Shown here: piece by piece, positions 25,924 to 33,658 of the stretch
Layout: each line of letters opens with the position of its first letter
How positions within the stretch are numbered: position 1 is the first letter of the stretch
Source: Streptomyces ipomoeae 91-03
Lineage (GTDB): Bacteria; Actinomycetota; Actinomycetes; Streptomycetales; Streptomycetaceae
Assembly (NCBI RefSeq): GCF_000317595.1
Contig: NZ_AEJC01000046.1
Location: forward strand, 1 to 35,177
Length of the DNA stretch: 35,177 nucleotides
Direction: 5' to 3'
Program-made: the position numbers and the translations under genes
The notes under the pieces: generated by a model
What the model saw: only the letters and a program-made list of their open reading frames with translations
What the model was told of the DNA's origin: nothing
Database searches by the model: none

Positions 25924-26304
25924 ATGGGGATAAAAGCCCAGCTCGCGGTGAACGCGGCGGTCGGCCTCCTCGTCATCGGCGTGGTCTCGGCGAACGCCGG
26001 GAGCAATGACACCGCCCTGTACGGCAACACCACCGACCGCTTCAAGGCCTTTGTGAACAGTCACGGCAGCTCCGCCGAGAGAGCCGCCGTCTCCCATGTC
26101 ACCGAGGTTCACAGACCCGCCCCACCGGCGGGCGACACCGACTCCACCGACATCCACACCGACTTCACCGGCAGCCCACCCGGCGGCTCCCCGGGTCCCG
26201 CCCGACTGATCACCGCCGCCTTCGCCGATTGGAAGCACGACGAGCGGGGCCGCGTCACGGTCTACGCGTCGACGGGCGAACCACTCGACACCCGCACGTA
26301 CTGA
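25924..26304 (+). CDS. Small hypothetical membrane-anchored or secreted protein
   Basis: A 126-residue protein I do not recognise. The N-terminus MGIKAQLAVNAAVGLLVIG continuing to VVSANAG is a signal or anchor sequence. The rest is polar, Asp/Thr/Pro-rich (PPAGDTDSTDIHTDFTGSPPG) and ends in a short conserved-looking block (LITAAFADWKHDERGRVTVYASTGEPLDTRTY). The ATG at 25924 follows AAGGGGGG at about 9 nt; an in-frame upstream ATG-like extension from 25879 has no ribosome site. It is divergent from the methylase-like gene and shares its intergenic inverted repeat. A small hairpin (26310-26324) follows the stop. Confidence 0.65.
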   Translation: MGIKAQLAVNAAVGLLVIGVVSANAGSNDTALYGNTTDRFKAFVNSHGSSAERAAVSHVTEVHRPAPPAGDTDSTDIHTDFTGSPPGGSPGPARLITAAFADWKHDERGRVTVYASTGEPLDTRTY

Positions 26305-26309
26305 CACCG

Positions 26310-26324
26310 CCCGGCCCCGCCGGG
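26310..26324 (+). terminator. Small hairpin after the hypothetical gene
   Basis: CCCGGC and GCCGGG form a 6-bp stem with a 3-nt loop, 5 nt after the stop. There is no T-tract. Weak candidate. Confidence 0.3.
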
Positions 26325-26417
26325 GGACGTCACCGCACACCGATCCACACCCACAGCACCTCGGCATCCGCATGCCCATCCATTCCGCATGCGCGCCATC
26401 ACCGATCACTTCACCTC

Positions 26418-26429
26418 ATTTCATGAAAT
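26418..26429. promoter_or_regulatory. 12-bp perfect palindrome before the lipoprotein gene
   Basis: ATTTCATGAAAT is a perfect, AT-rich palindrome 16 nt upstream of the lipoprotein ATG, next to its ribosome site. It stands out in this GC-rich DNA. It may be an operator or an mRNA element. Confidence 0.5.
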
Positions 26430-26445
26430 CCCAGGGGGGATTCCC

Positions 26446-27180
26446 ATGCGTCGCACCGCACTCGCCGCTCTCTGCATCGCCGCCGCGGCCACCGTCTCGC
26501 TCACCGGCTGTCTGCCCGGCAGCGAGCCCAAGGGTCCGTTCGCCGGGCTGACCGGTGGTGAGATCGCCGACAAGGCCATGAAGGCCACCTCGGGCGCGGA
26601 CTCGCTCCGGATGAAGGGCGAGATCGAGGACGAGTCCGCCGGCGGCACCGTCCAGCTCGACATGGCCCTCAACAAGAAGGGCGACTGCGCCGGCACCATG
26701 AGCATGGGCGGCGAGGGTCAGGCCGAGCTGATCAAGGTCGGCGACACCATCTACATGAAGTACGACGAGGCTTTCCTCCGCGCCCAGTCCAAGGACTCCT
26801 CCAAGGAGGAGGCCGACATGGTCGTGGACATGCTCGCCAACAAGTGGACCAAGACGTCCGCGACCGCCAAGGATTCCAAGGACATCGCCGACTTCTGCGA
26901 CCTCGACACCGTGCTCTCCGACTTCGAGGACGTCAACTCCGACGCCACCCGCGGCAAGACCACCACGGTCGACGGCACCCCCGCGATCATCCTCAACGAG
27001 CGCGACGGCAAGGACCGTTACACCCTGTACGTGGCCACCGAGGGCAAGCCGTACCTCCTGCGAGTCATCAGCAAGTCCGCCAAGGAGCCCGGCGACCTCA
27101 CCTTCACCGACTACAACAAGCCGGTCCCGGCCGAGGCCCCCAAGGGCAAGGTGATCGACCTGGACGAGGAGTGGAGCTGA
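26446..27180 (+). CDS. LppX/LprG-like lipoprotein
   Basis: A 244-residue predicted lipoprotein. The signal peptide MRRTALAALCIAAAATV ends in lipobox SLTGC with Cys22. The mature protein has the pattern of the LppX_LprAFG family: GGEIADKAMKATSGADSLRMKGEI, GTVQLDMALNKKGDCAGTMSMGG, VGDTIYMKYDEAFLR, LYVATEGKPYLLRV. Family members fold as a half beta-barrel and carry lipids or lipoglycans across the cell envelope in mycobacteria; many Streptomyces paralogues have unknown ligands. The ATG at 26446 follows AGGGGGGA. Upstream lie a 12-bp palindrome and the small hypothetical gene on the same strand (141-nt gap). A strong hairpin follows. Confidence 0.85.
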   Translation: MRRTALAALCIAAAATVSLTGCLPGSEPKGPFAGLTGGEIADKAMKATSGADSLRMKGEIEDESAGGTVQLDMALNKKGDCAGTMSMGGEGQAELIKVGDTIYMKYDEAFLRAQSKDSSKEEADMVVDMLANKWTKTSATAKDSKDIADFCDLDTVLSDFEDVNSDATRGKTTTVDGTPAIILNERDGKDRYTLYVATEGKPYLLRVISKSAKEPGDLTFTDYNKPVPAEAPKGKVIDLDEEWS

Positions 27181-27192
27181 CGCGGGCGGGAG

Positions 27193-27233
27193 GCGCGTCC
27201 CGGGCGCCGGAGAGGCAGGCGTCCGGGGCGCGC
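27193..27233. terminator. Bidirectional terminator between lipoprotein and HNH genes
   Basis: GCGCGTCCCGGGCGCC (27193-27208) pairs with 27218-27233 in a 16-bp stem with two G-U wobbles on the plus-strand RNA and a 9-nt loop. It sits between two convergent stops (27180 and 27263). No T-tract. Confidence 0.7.
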
Positions 27234-27262
27234 GAGGACTCCGTCGGGCACCCCTCGGTCGT

Positions 27263-27979
27263 TCAGTTCGCGTGGAAGCGTGCAGGAGCCTTGGTCGGGT
27301 TGCCCCCGGAGGGGAGCTGCTGGTCGGGGCAGGTGGTCAGGACTCGTTTCATGGCGGACTGTTCGGCCGAGGTGACCCAGAGGCCGTACTTCTTCTTCAC
27401 GGCGACCTGCGTGGCCACGTAGGTGCAGCGGTAGGCCTTGTTGGGCGGGAGCCAGGTGGCCGTGTCGCCGTCGCCCTTGCCCCGGTTGGTGCCCGCGTCG
27501 ACCGCGAGGAGGTTGAGCGGGTCGTTGGCCAGGGCTATGCGTTTGCTGGCGTCCCACTGCTGGGCGCCCTTCTGCCAGGCGTCGGAGAGGGCCACGATGT
27601 GGTCTATGTCGATCTGACTGCGGCCCCGTACGAAGGTCACCTCCTCGCCGGTGTACGGGTCCGGGTCGAGCACACCCGAAGCCACCATGCAGTCCCCGTC
27701 CTTGAACTTCACACTCTCCAGGTCGCGCTTGAGTATGTCGTCGCGGGTGTCGCAGCTGTTGGAGTCCGTGTCGGCCCAGGGGCTGCCGAACTCGTCGCGG
27801 TCGTAACCGGTCTTGGGCGCGCGCCCCTTGACCGGCAGTGCCTCCGCGGCGGCGAGGGCGGCGCCTCCCCCGCCAGGGTTCTCCTCCGGGCCCGCCGACC
27901 CCTCCGTGCCCGGTTCGCAGCCGCTGACCGCGACCAGGACCAGAGCGGCGACAGCGACCGCACCCCTCATCCGCATCAC
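27263..27979 (-). CDS. Lipoprotein HNH endonuclease (DUF1524-like)
   Basis: A 238-residue exported nuclease candidate. The signal sequence AVAVAALVLVAVSGC gives lipidated Cys21, then a Gly/Ala linker. The nuclease core has DIDHIVALSDAWQKGAQQWD (catalytic His region, ~130-150), NDPLNLLAVDAGTNRGKGDGD (Asn, ~159-180) and YRCTYVATQVAVKKKYGLW, as in HNH/DUF1524 secreted nucleases of actinobacteria. It probably degrades extracellular DNA for nutrient use, although anchoring to the membrane is notable. The start is the GTG at 27979, 8 nt from GGAGG, or the next ATG at 27976. A GTTCAA-N6-TTGAAC inverted repeat lies upstream (28032-28049). Confidence 0.85.
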   Translation of the reverse strand: MMRMRGAVAVAALVLVAVSGCEPGTEGSAGPEENPGGGGAALAAAEALPVKGRAPKTGYDRDEFGSPWADTDSNSCDTRDDILKRDLESVKFKDGDCMVASGVLDPDPYTGEEVTFVRGRSQIDIDHIVALSDAWQKGAQQWDASKRIALANDPLNLLAVDAGTNRGKGDGDTATWLPPNKAYRCTYVATQVAVKKKYGLWVTSAEQSAMKRVLTTCPDQQLPSGGNPTKAPARFHAN

Positions 27980-28031
27980 GCGACACCCCTCCCATTGCCC
28001 TTGTTCTCGGTCGGCCTTCGTCGTCTTCCCT

Positions 28032-28049
28032 GTTCAACCCGGCTTGAAC
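28032..28049. promoter_or_regulatory. Short inverted repeat upstream of the HNH lipoprotein gene
   Basis: GTTCAA and TTGAAC (6+6+6) lie about 55-70 nt before the HNH lipoprotein start. They could be an operator, but the arms are short. Confidence 0.3.
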
Positions 28050-28140
28050 GCGTTTGTTCGACACGGTAGCGGCCGACAGGAGGAGCGCTACGGGCACCTC
28101 GGTGGGCAGTGGATGCACGCCGGGCGCGCGTCCAAGTCGC

Positions 28141-29034
28141 TCATATCCTGCCGATCCCCAATGTCGTCTCCGACGGCAGCAGGCCCGAGCCGATCACGGC
28201 TATCCAGAACTCGCCCAGCAGGTCGGCGAGCCGCGCGGTGTCGGCCGCGCCCAGGAACTGCCAGGGAGCCGCGGCCAGCTGGTCGGTGTGCTGTTCGACC
28301 TGTCGGCGCAGGCTCCGGCCGGCCTCCGTGGCCGTACCGTCGTCCGAGTCGTCCGGGTGGTCGACCAGGCCGCGTGCCGCGAGGCGGTCGCGGGCGGCCG
28401 TCCACTCCTGCCGGGTCCAGCCCCGGCTCTCGAAGCGTTCCACCGAGGCCGCGCCCATGGCCGCGAAGGAGACCAGGGACTCGGTGGGATCGAGGCCCGC
28501 GATCATCAGGGCGGCGAGATGGCCGTCGCCCCGGTGTTCGCGCAGGATCGTCGCCGCGTGCCAGAGCTGAAGGTGTGCGGGCTCCGGCCAGGGCAGCTCG
28601 GCGTTGGCCGCGGCCAATGGGCGGCCGGCCGTGTTCACGGACTCCGCGGCCCGGCGGGCGAGTCCAGCCGCCTCCACGAGTTCGGGGCTGTTCACCCTGT
28701 CGCCGAGTATCGCTCGGTAGGCCCGGTCGATCGCCCGCTCCCGGGCCGCCAGCACCGCCTCCGGGCTCGCCGTCCTCCAGGCCGGGTCGATGTGCTCGGC
28801 GACCATGCGCGGGCTGAAGCTGTAGAAGGCGGAGGCGACGCGCCCGCTCCCGGCCGCGCCCAACGGTGCCGCCCGGTACGGGAAGTAGCTCGGCCATCGC
28901 TCCCCCACCCCGTACCCGAGCGTGGCCGCTTCCTCGAAGGCCTCCGGCGCGTAGTAGAGGACGGCGTGCAACGGCTCCAACAGGTGCCACATACGGCGCA
29001 CCTCGCCGAGGTCCACCGACTCGTTCTCGGACAT
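28141..29034 (-). CDS. SalK/SCO6745-family helical protein
   Basis: A 297-residue, mainly helical cytoplasmic protein matching the actinobacterial SalK/SCO6745 family, often annotated as a helix-turn-helix protein of unknown function. Typical segments are MWHLLEPLHAVLYYAPEAFEEAATLGY near the start, RVASAFYSFSPRMV, LWHAATILREHRGDGHLAALM, and a late winged-helix-like region (GWTRQEWTAARDRLAARGLVD). The ATG at 29034 follows AAAGGGGGAT. It is divergent from a TetR gene with two similar operators between them, so it is probably the TetR target. The ligand or target of the family is unknown to me. Confidence 0.8.
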   Translation of the reverse strand: MSENESVDLGEVRRMWHLLEPLHAVLYYAPEAFEEAATLGYGVGERWPSYFPYRAAPLGAAGSGRVASAFYSFSPRMVAEHIDPAWRTASPEAVLAARERAIDRAYRAILGDRVNSPELVEAAGLARRAAESVNTAGRPLAAANAELPWPEPAHLQLWHAATILREHRGDGHLAALMIAGLDPTESLVSFAAMGAASVERFESRGWTRQEWTAARDRLAARGLVDHPDDSDDGTATEAGRSLRRQVEQHTDQLAAAPWQFLGAADTARLADLLGEFWIAVIGSGLLPSETTLGIGRI

Positions 29035-29082
29035 GACGCATCCCCCTTTGCCTCATCCCCGGCCATCTCGACCGAGCCAAAA

Positions 29083-29097
29083 CTTGACACTGGCTAG
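29083..29097. promoter_or_regulatory. TetR-type operator 1
   Basis: CTTGACA-C-TGGCTAG is an imperfect 7+1+7 palindrome. It shares the pattern CTTGnCAnTGnCTAG and flanks (AA before, ATT after) with operator 2, 34 bp away. It overlaps the predicted -10 of the SalK-family gene. Confidence 0.6.
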
Positions 29098-29124
29098 ATT
29101 GCCGGACCGCACGGAACTTGTCAA
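29096..29124 (-). promoter_or_regulatory. Predicted promoter of the SalK-family gene
   Basis: The -35 TTGACA (29119-29124, perfect) and -10 CAATCT (29096-29101) have a 17-nt spacer. Operator 2 covers the -35 and operator 1 the -10. Confidence 0.5.
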
Positions 29125-29131
29125 TGACTAG
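29117..29131. promoter_or_regulatory. TetR-type operator 2
   Basis: CTTGTCA-A-TGACTAG is a 7+1+7 palindrome with a single mismatch. It covers the -35 regions of both divergent promoters. Confidence 0.65.
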
Positions 29132-29145
29132 ATTCCGCGTACGCT
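29118..29145 (+). promoter_or_regulatory. Predicted leaderless promoter of the tetR gene
   Basis: The -35 TTGTCA (29118-29123) and -10 TACGCT (29140-29145) have a 16-nt spacer. The expected start base is 29152, the A of the tetR ATG, so the mRNA would be leaderless. No ribosome site is present, which agrees. Confidence 0.6.
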
Positions 29146-29151
29146 GTGCCC

Positions 29152-29730
29152 ATGCCCCGCAGCACCAAGCCCGACCGCCCCTACCACCACGGCGACCTAC
29201 GCCGCGCGATCCTCCAGGCCGCGCTCGACGTCATCGCCGCCGACGGCCCGTCCGCGCTGAGCCTGCGCGACCTCGCCCGCCGCGCGGGCGTCTCGCACGC
29301 GGCGCCGGCCCATCACTTCAAGGACCGCACGGGGCTGCTCACCGCGATCGCGGCGGAGGGGCACGGGCTGTTGGCGGCGGCGCTCGCGGAGGCCGAGGAT
29401 CTGCGGGGCGCGGGCGTGCGCTACGTACGCTTCGCGCGTGAGCACCCGGCGCACTTCCAGGTGATGTTCCGCCCGGAACTGCTCCGTGAGGACGACCTCG
29501 AACTGACCACCGCCCGCGCCCTGTCGAGCGAACAGCTCCGCACCGCCGTCACCACCGCCCGCCCGGAGACCGCCGTCACCGACCCCCGGCTGGCCGGTAT
29601 CGCCGCCTGGTCCTTCGCCCACGGCTTCGCCACACTGTTGCTCAGCCACAACCTGGACGCGGTCGTGGGCGACCAGGACCCGGAGGAGGTCTTCCGCACG
29701 GCCACGGAGCGGCTGTTCCCCACGGGATGA
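29152..29730 (+). CDS. TetR/AcrR family transcriptional regulator
   Basis: A 192-residue regulator. The N-terminal HTH (~10-58) has HHGDLRRAILQAALDVIAADGPSALSLRDLARRAGVSHAAPAHHFKD, a typical TetR DNA-binding domain. The C-terminal ligand domain (~70-190) has FAREHPAHFQVMFRPELL and WSFAHGFATLLLSHNLD, as in the TetR_C_33/WHG-type group. The start is placed at ATG 29152 because the predicted transcript begins there; a GTG at 29146 is in frame but sits directly after the -10. It probably represses itself and the SalK-family gene through the twin operators. The ligand is unknown. Confidence 0.88.
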   Translation: MPRSTKPDRPYHHGDLRRAILQAALDVIAADGPSALSLRDLARRAGVSHAAPAHHFKDRTGLLTAIAAEGHGLLAAALAEAEDLRGAGVRYVRFAREHPAHFQVMFRPELLREDDLELTTARALSSEQLRTAVTTARPETAVTDPRLAGIAAWSFAHGFATLLLSHNLDAVVGDQDPEEVFRTATERLFPTG

Positions 29731-29750
29731 CCGCACCGCCCCCTGCGCCC

Positions 29751-32700
29751 CTAAGACCCCAGAATCGAAGCCAAGAACTCCCCCGTCCACCCCAGCAACT
29801 CCCGCCCGACCAGCGGCTTTCCCCCGACCTTCGCCGTCTTCGGCCTGGGCACCAGCACCTGGTGTACCGCCGGCTTGATGACCGTGCCGGGGTACAGCCG
29901 CTTCAGCCTCAGCTCCTGCGACTCCCTCAGCTCGACCGGGGCGAAGCGGATGTTGTTGCCCTGGAGGACGATCTCGCCCACACCACAGGCTCGGGCGAGC
30001 ATGCGCAGCCCCGCCACCAGCAGCAGGTTCTCCACCGGCTCGGGGAGCTTGCCGTAGCGGTCGACGAGTTCCTCGCGTACGGCGGCGATGTCGGCCTCGG
30101 TGTTGATGGAGGCGATGGCGCGGTAGGCCTGTAGGCGAAGCCGCTCGCCGGGGGCGTAGTCGTGCGGGACGTGGGCGTCGACGGGGAGCTCGATCTTCAC
30201 CTCAAGCGGCGGCTCCTCCCATCCTTCCGCCGAAGGCTCCCTCGTCTCCAGCTGGCGGCGGTAGTCCGCGACCGCCTCGCCGACCATGCGGACGTACAGG
30301 TCGAAGCCGACGCCCGCGATGTGACCGGACTGTTCGCCGCCCAGCAGATTGCCCGCGCCTCGGATCTCCAGGTCCTTCATCGCCACGTACATGCCCGCGC
30401 CCATCTCCGTGTGCTGGGCGATGGTCGCCAGGCGCTCGTGGGCCGTCTCCGTCAGCGGCTTCTCGGGCGGGTAGAGGAAGTACGCGTAACCGCGTTCCCT
30501 TCCTCGGCCCACACGGCCTCTCAGCTGGTGCAGCTGCGACAGGCCGAACGTGTCTCCCCGCTCCACGATCAGCGTGTTCGCGTTCGAGATGTCGATGCCC
30601 GACTCCACGATCGTCGTCGACACGAGCACATCGAACTTCTTCTCCCAGAAGTCGACGACGACCTGTTCCAGGACCTGTTCCGACATCTGGCCGTGGGCCG
30701 TCGCGATCCGCGCCTCCGGGACGATCTCGCGCAGCCTCGCCGCCGCGCGGTCGATCGACTCCACCCGGTTGTGGATGTAGAAGACCTGGCCCTCGCGCAG
30801 CAGTTCGCGGCGGATCGCCGCGCCGATCTGCTTCTCCTCGTACGGGCCGACGAAGGTCAGGACCGGGTGGCGCTCCTCGGGCGGGGTCGTGATCGTCGAC
30901 ATCTCCCGGATGCCCGTGACCGCCATCTCCAGCGTCCTCGGGATCGGGGTCGCGGACATCGTCAGCACGTCCACGTTCGCCCGCAGCTTCTTCAGCTGCT
31001 CCTTGTGTTCGACGCCGAAGCGCTGTTCCTCGTCGACGATGACCAGGCCCAGGTCCTTGAACTTCGTCTCCGAGGAGAACAGGCGGTGCGTGCCGATGAC
31101 GATGTCGACCGCGCCGTCCCGCAGGCCCTCCAGGGTGGCCTTGGCCTCGGTGTCCGTCTGGAAGCGGGACAGCGCCTTCACGCTGACCGGGAACTGGGAG
31201 TACCGCTCGCTGAACGTGCCGAAGTGCTGCTGCACCAGGAGGGTCGTCGGGACCAGGACGGCGACCTGCTTGCCGTCCTGGACGGCCTTGAAGGCGGCGC
31301 GGACCGCGATCTCCGTCTTGCCGTAGCCGACGTCGCCGCAGATCAGGCGGTCCATCGGGACCGTCTTCTCCATGTCCTCCTTGACCTCGGCGATCGTGGT
31401 CAGCTGGTCGGGCGTCTCCGCGTACGGGAAGGCGTCCTCCAGTTCGCGCTGCCAGGGGGTGTCGGGCGCGAAGGCGTGTCCGGGGGCCGCCATGCGGGCC
31501 GAGTACAGCTTGATCAGATCGGCCGCGATCTCCTTGACGGCCTTCTTCGCCCGCGCCTTCGTCTTCGTCCAGTCCGCGCCGCCCAGACGGTGCAGGGTGG
31601 GGGCCTCGCCGCCGACGTACTTGGTGATCTGTTCCAGCTGGTCGGTGGGGATGTAGAGGCGGTCGCCGGGCTGGCCGCGCTTGGCGGGGGCGTACTCCAC
31701 GACCAGGTACTCGCGGGTCGCGCCCTGCACGGTGCGCTGGACCATCTCGATGTAGCGGCCGACGCCGTGCTGCTCGTGGACGATGTAGTCGCCGGACTCG
31801 AGGGTGAGCGGGTCGATGGTCTTGCGGCGGCGGGCGGGCATCCGGGCGCCGTCCTTGCCGGCCGCCTTCTGCCCGGAGAGGTCGGTCTCGGTGAGCACGG
31901 CCAGCTTCAGCGCCGGGTCGACGAAGCCGTGGTCGATCGAACCGCACGCCACATGCACGACCGACGGGGAGATCTCGCCCAGGTCGGCCACCAGCCGGGC
32001 CGGTACGCCCTCGCCGCCCAGCACCTCGACCGTACGGGCGGCCGGGCCGTGGCCCTCGGTCACGAACACCGTGCGCCAGCCGTCGGCGAGCCAGCCCTTG
32101 GTGTCCGCCAGCGCCTTCGCCGTGTCGCCGCGATAGGTCTCCGGCGCGTGCATGCCGAGCTTGAGAGTGTCCGCGTCCAGTTCCTCGTCCGCCGCGAACG
32201 GGGACACCGACCACCACATCATGTCCAGCTCACGGGCCCGGTCACGGACGTCCGCGATGGACCACAGCGACGCCGCGCCGACATCGATGGGCGCCTCGCC
32301 GCCACCCGCCGTCGCCGCCCACGACGCCTGCAGGAACTCCTGCGACGTGGCCACCAGGTCCGCCGCCCGCGTACGCACCCGCTCCGGGTCGCACACGACG
32401 GCCATGGTGCCCTTCGGCATGACGTCGATCAGCAGCTCCATGTCGTCGACGAGGACCGGAGCGAGGGATTCCATGCCTTCCACGGCGATGCCCTCGGCGA
32501 TCTTGCCGAGGAGTTCGCCCAGTTCGGGGTGGCGCTCGGCGAGGGCCTTCGCGCGCGCCCGGACCTCGTCGGTGAGCAGCAGCTCACGGCAGGGCGGGGC
32601 CCACAGGCCGTGCTCGGCGACCTCCAGCGAGCGCTGGTCGGCGACCTTGAAGTAGCGGATCTCCTCGACGTCGTCGCCCCAGAACTCCACCCGCAGGGGG

Positions 32701-33296
32701 TGCTCCTCGGTCGGCGGGAAGACATCCAGGATGCCGCCGCGTACGGCGAACTCGCCGCGCTTCTCGACGAGTTCGACCCGGGCGTACGCGGCTGCCGCGA
32801 GCGCTTCGACCGTACGGTTCAGGTCGGCGGTCTCGCCCGTGCGCAGGGCTACGGGCTCCAGGTCGCCGAGGCCCTTGACCTGGGGCTGGAGGACCGAGCG
32901 GACGGGGGCGACGACCACCGACACCGGGCCGGTCTCCGGGTCGTCCGGGCTCGGGTGGGTCAGACGGCGCAGGACCGCGAGGCGGCGGCCGACGGTGTCA
33001 CTGCGCGGGCTCAGCCGCTCGTGCGGGAGCGTTTCCCAGGCCGGGTACTCCACGACGCCGTCCGGGGGGAGCAGGCTGCGGAGGGCTGCCGCCAGGTCCT
33101 CGGCCTCCCGGCCCGTCGCCGTGACGGCCAGTACGGGGCGGGCGGCGTCCCTGGCGAGGGCCGCGATCGCGAACGGGCGGGCCGCCGGGGGGCCGACCAG
33201 GTCGATGTGGGTGCGGTGGCCGTCGGCTGCCGACCTGATCGCTTCCGCGAGGGGGGCGTCCTTGACTACGGCGTCTAGCAGACCGTGGAGGCTCAT
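29751..33296 (-). CDS. mfd: Transcription-repair coupling factor Mfd
   Basis: An 1181-residue DNA translocase that removes RNA polymerase stalled at lesions and recruits UvrA. The UvrB-homology region is near the N-terminus (~30-340), followed by the RNAP-interaction domain (~480-560, SGDYIVHEQHGVGRYIEM). The helicase motors have Walker A GDVGYGKTE near 646-655, DEEQ near 752, motif III TMSATPIPRT, QLHQLRGRVGRGRERGYAY and the C-terminal TRCF domain. Length and motifs are complete. The ATG at 33296 is at the conserved N-terminus, though its ribosome site is weak. It is convergent with tetR (20-nt gap) and divergent from the DUF2079 gene. A G-quadruplex-type sequence lies just upstream. Confidence 0.97.
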   Translation of the reverse strand: MSLHGLLDAVVKDAPLAEAIRSAADGHRTHIDLVGPPAARPFAIAALARDAARPVLAVTATGREAEDLAAALRSLLPPDGVVEYPAWETLPHERLSPRSDTVGRRLAVLRRLTHPSPDDPETGPVSVVVAPVRSVLQPQVKGLGDLEPVALRTGETADLNRTVEALAAAAYARVELVEKRGEFAVRGGILDVFPPTEEHPLRVEFWGDDVEEIRYFKVADQRSLEVAEHGLWAPPCRELLLTDEVRARAKALAERHPELGELLGKIAEGIAVEGMESLAPVLVDDMELLIDVMPKGTMAVVCDPERVRTRAADLVATSQEFLQASWAATAGGGEAPIDVGAASLWSIADVRDRARELDMMWWSVSPFAADEELDADTLKLGMHAPETYRGDTAKALADTKGWLADGWRTVFVTEGHGPAARTVEVLGGEGVPARLVADLGEISPSVVHVACGSIDHGFVDPALKLAVLTETDLSGQKAAGKDGARMPARRRKTIDPLTLESGDYIVHEQHGVGRYIEMVQRTVQGATREYLVVEYAPAKRGQPGDRLYIPTDQLEQITKYVGGEAPTLHRLGGADWTKTKARAKKAVKEIAADLIKLYSARMAAPGHAFAPDTPWQRELEDAFPYAETPDQLTTIAEVKEDMEKTVPMDRLICGDVGYGKTEIAVRAAFKAVQDGKQVAVLVPTTLLVQQHFGTFSERYSQFPVSVKALSRFQTDTEAKATLEGLRDGAVDIVIGTHRLFSSETKFKDLGLVIVDEEQRFGVEHKEQLKKLRANVDVLTMSATPIPRTLEMAVTGIREMSTITTPPEERHPVLTFVGPYEEKQIGAAIRRELLREGQVFYIHNRVESIDRAAARLREIVPEARIATAHGQMSEQVLEQVVVDFWEKKFDVLVSTTIVESGIDISNANTLIVERGDTFGLSQLHQLRGRVGRGRERGYAYFLYPPEKPLTETAHERLATIAQHTEMGAGMYVAMKDLEIRGAGNLLGGEQSGHIAGVGFDLYVRMVGEAVADYRRQLETREPSAEGWEEPPLEVKIELPVDAHVPHDYAPGERLRLQAYRAIASINTEADIAAVREELVDRYGKLPEPVENLLLVAGLRMLARACGVGEIVLQGNNIRFAPVELRESQELRLKRLYPGTVIKPAVHQVLVPRPKTAKVGGKPLVGRELLGWTGEFLASILGS

Positions 33297-33314
33297 GGAA
33301 GGCGGTTCCCGTCC

Positions 33315-33341
33315 GGGGGATGGGGGGTGGGCAGGGTGGGG
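33315..33341 (+). repeat. G-quadruplex-type G-run cluster upstream of mfd
   Basis: Five G-runs (5, 6, 3, 3 and 4 bases) are separated by 1-2 nt, beginning 19 nt upstream of the mfd ATG on the template strand. This fits the G4 pattern G3+N1-7 repeated four times. Confidence 0.7.
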
Positions 33342-33519
33342 CTTGCGGAGTGGGGGCAACACGAACGCCCGGCCTCGTGGGACGGGCCGGGGGTGTCTGG
33401 GGGTCCAGGGTACGACGTGGGGTGGGGGTGGTGGCGGGGCTGTGGACAGCCGGGGGTGCGCCCGGGAAGGGTCACGTCCTCGACCCCGCCGCGCCTTATA
33501 GCTCGGTCCAGGTGGTTTG

Positions 33520-33585
33520 TTGGCGGGTGCGGGTGGGTGGGGGCTGGGCGCGGAGTTCCCCGCGCCCCTTGCGGGGTGCAGCCCC
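33520..33585. repeat. GC-rich structured segment resembling a common Streptomyces intergenic repeat
   Basis: The segment has GCGGGTGCGGGTGGGTGGG followed by GGGCTGGGCGCGGAGTTCC and CCGCGCCCCTTGCGGGGTGC, with short stems (GCGCGG/CCGCGC, CCCC/GGGG). From memory, near-identical G/C-rich blocks with GTTCCCCGCGCCCC recur many times between Streptomyces genes. Copy number here cannot be tested. Confidence 0.45.
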
Positions 33586-33658
33586 TGTAGGGTCGTTCGG
33601 CAGGTCCCGGTTCTCCGTGCCAAGGGCCCGACGTCCGAGAAGTCCTAGACGCCCGAAC

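Larger units (their letters stand above)
33297..33658. other. Divergent intergenic region between mfd and the DUF2079 gene
   Basis: No gene is seen. It holds a run of G-tracts (33315-33341), the palindrome GGCTGT-GG-ACAGCC (33438-33451, one base off a DnaA box), and a GC-rich segment of a type common in Streptomyces intergenic DNA (33520-33585). Promoters for both flanking genes should lie here; none is convincing. Confidence 0.5.

Noticed and set aside
30162..33278. A 1038-codon open frame antisense to mfd
   Set aside because: Its composition (Arg/Asp/Val/Gly-rich, no motifs) is the usual shadow of a high-GC gene; mfd on the other strand has all its motifs.
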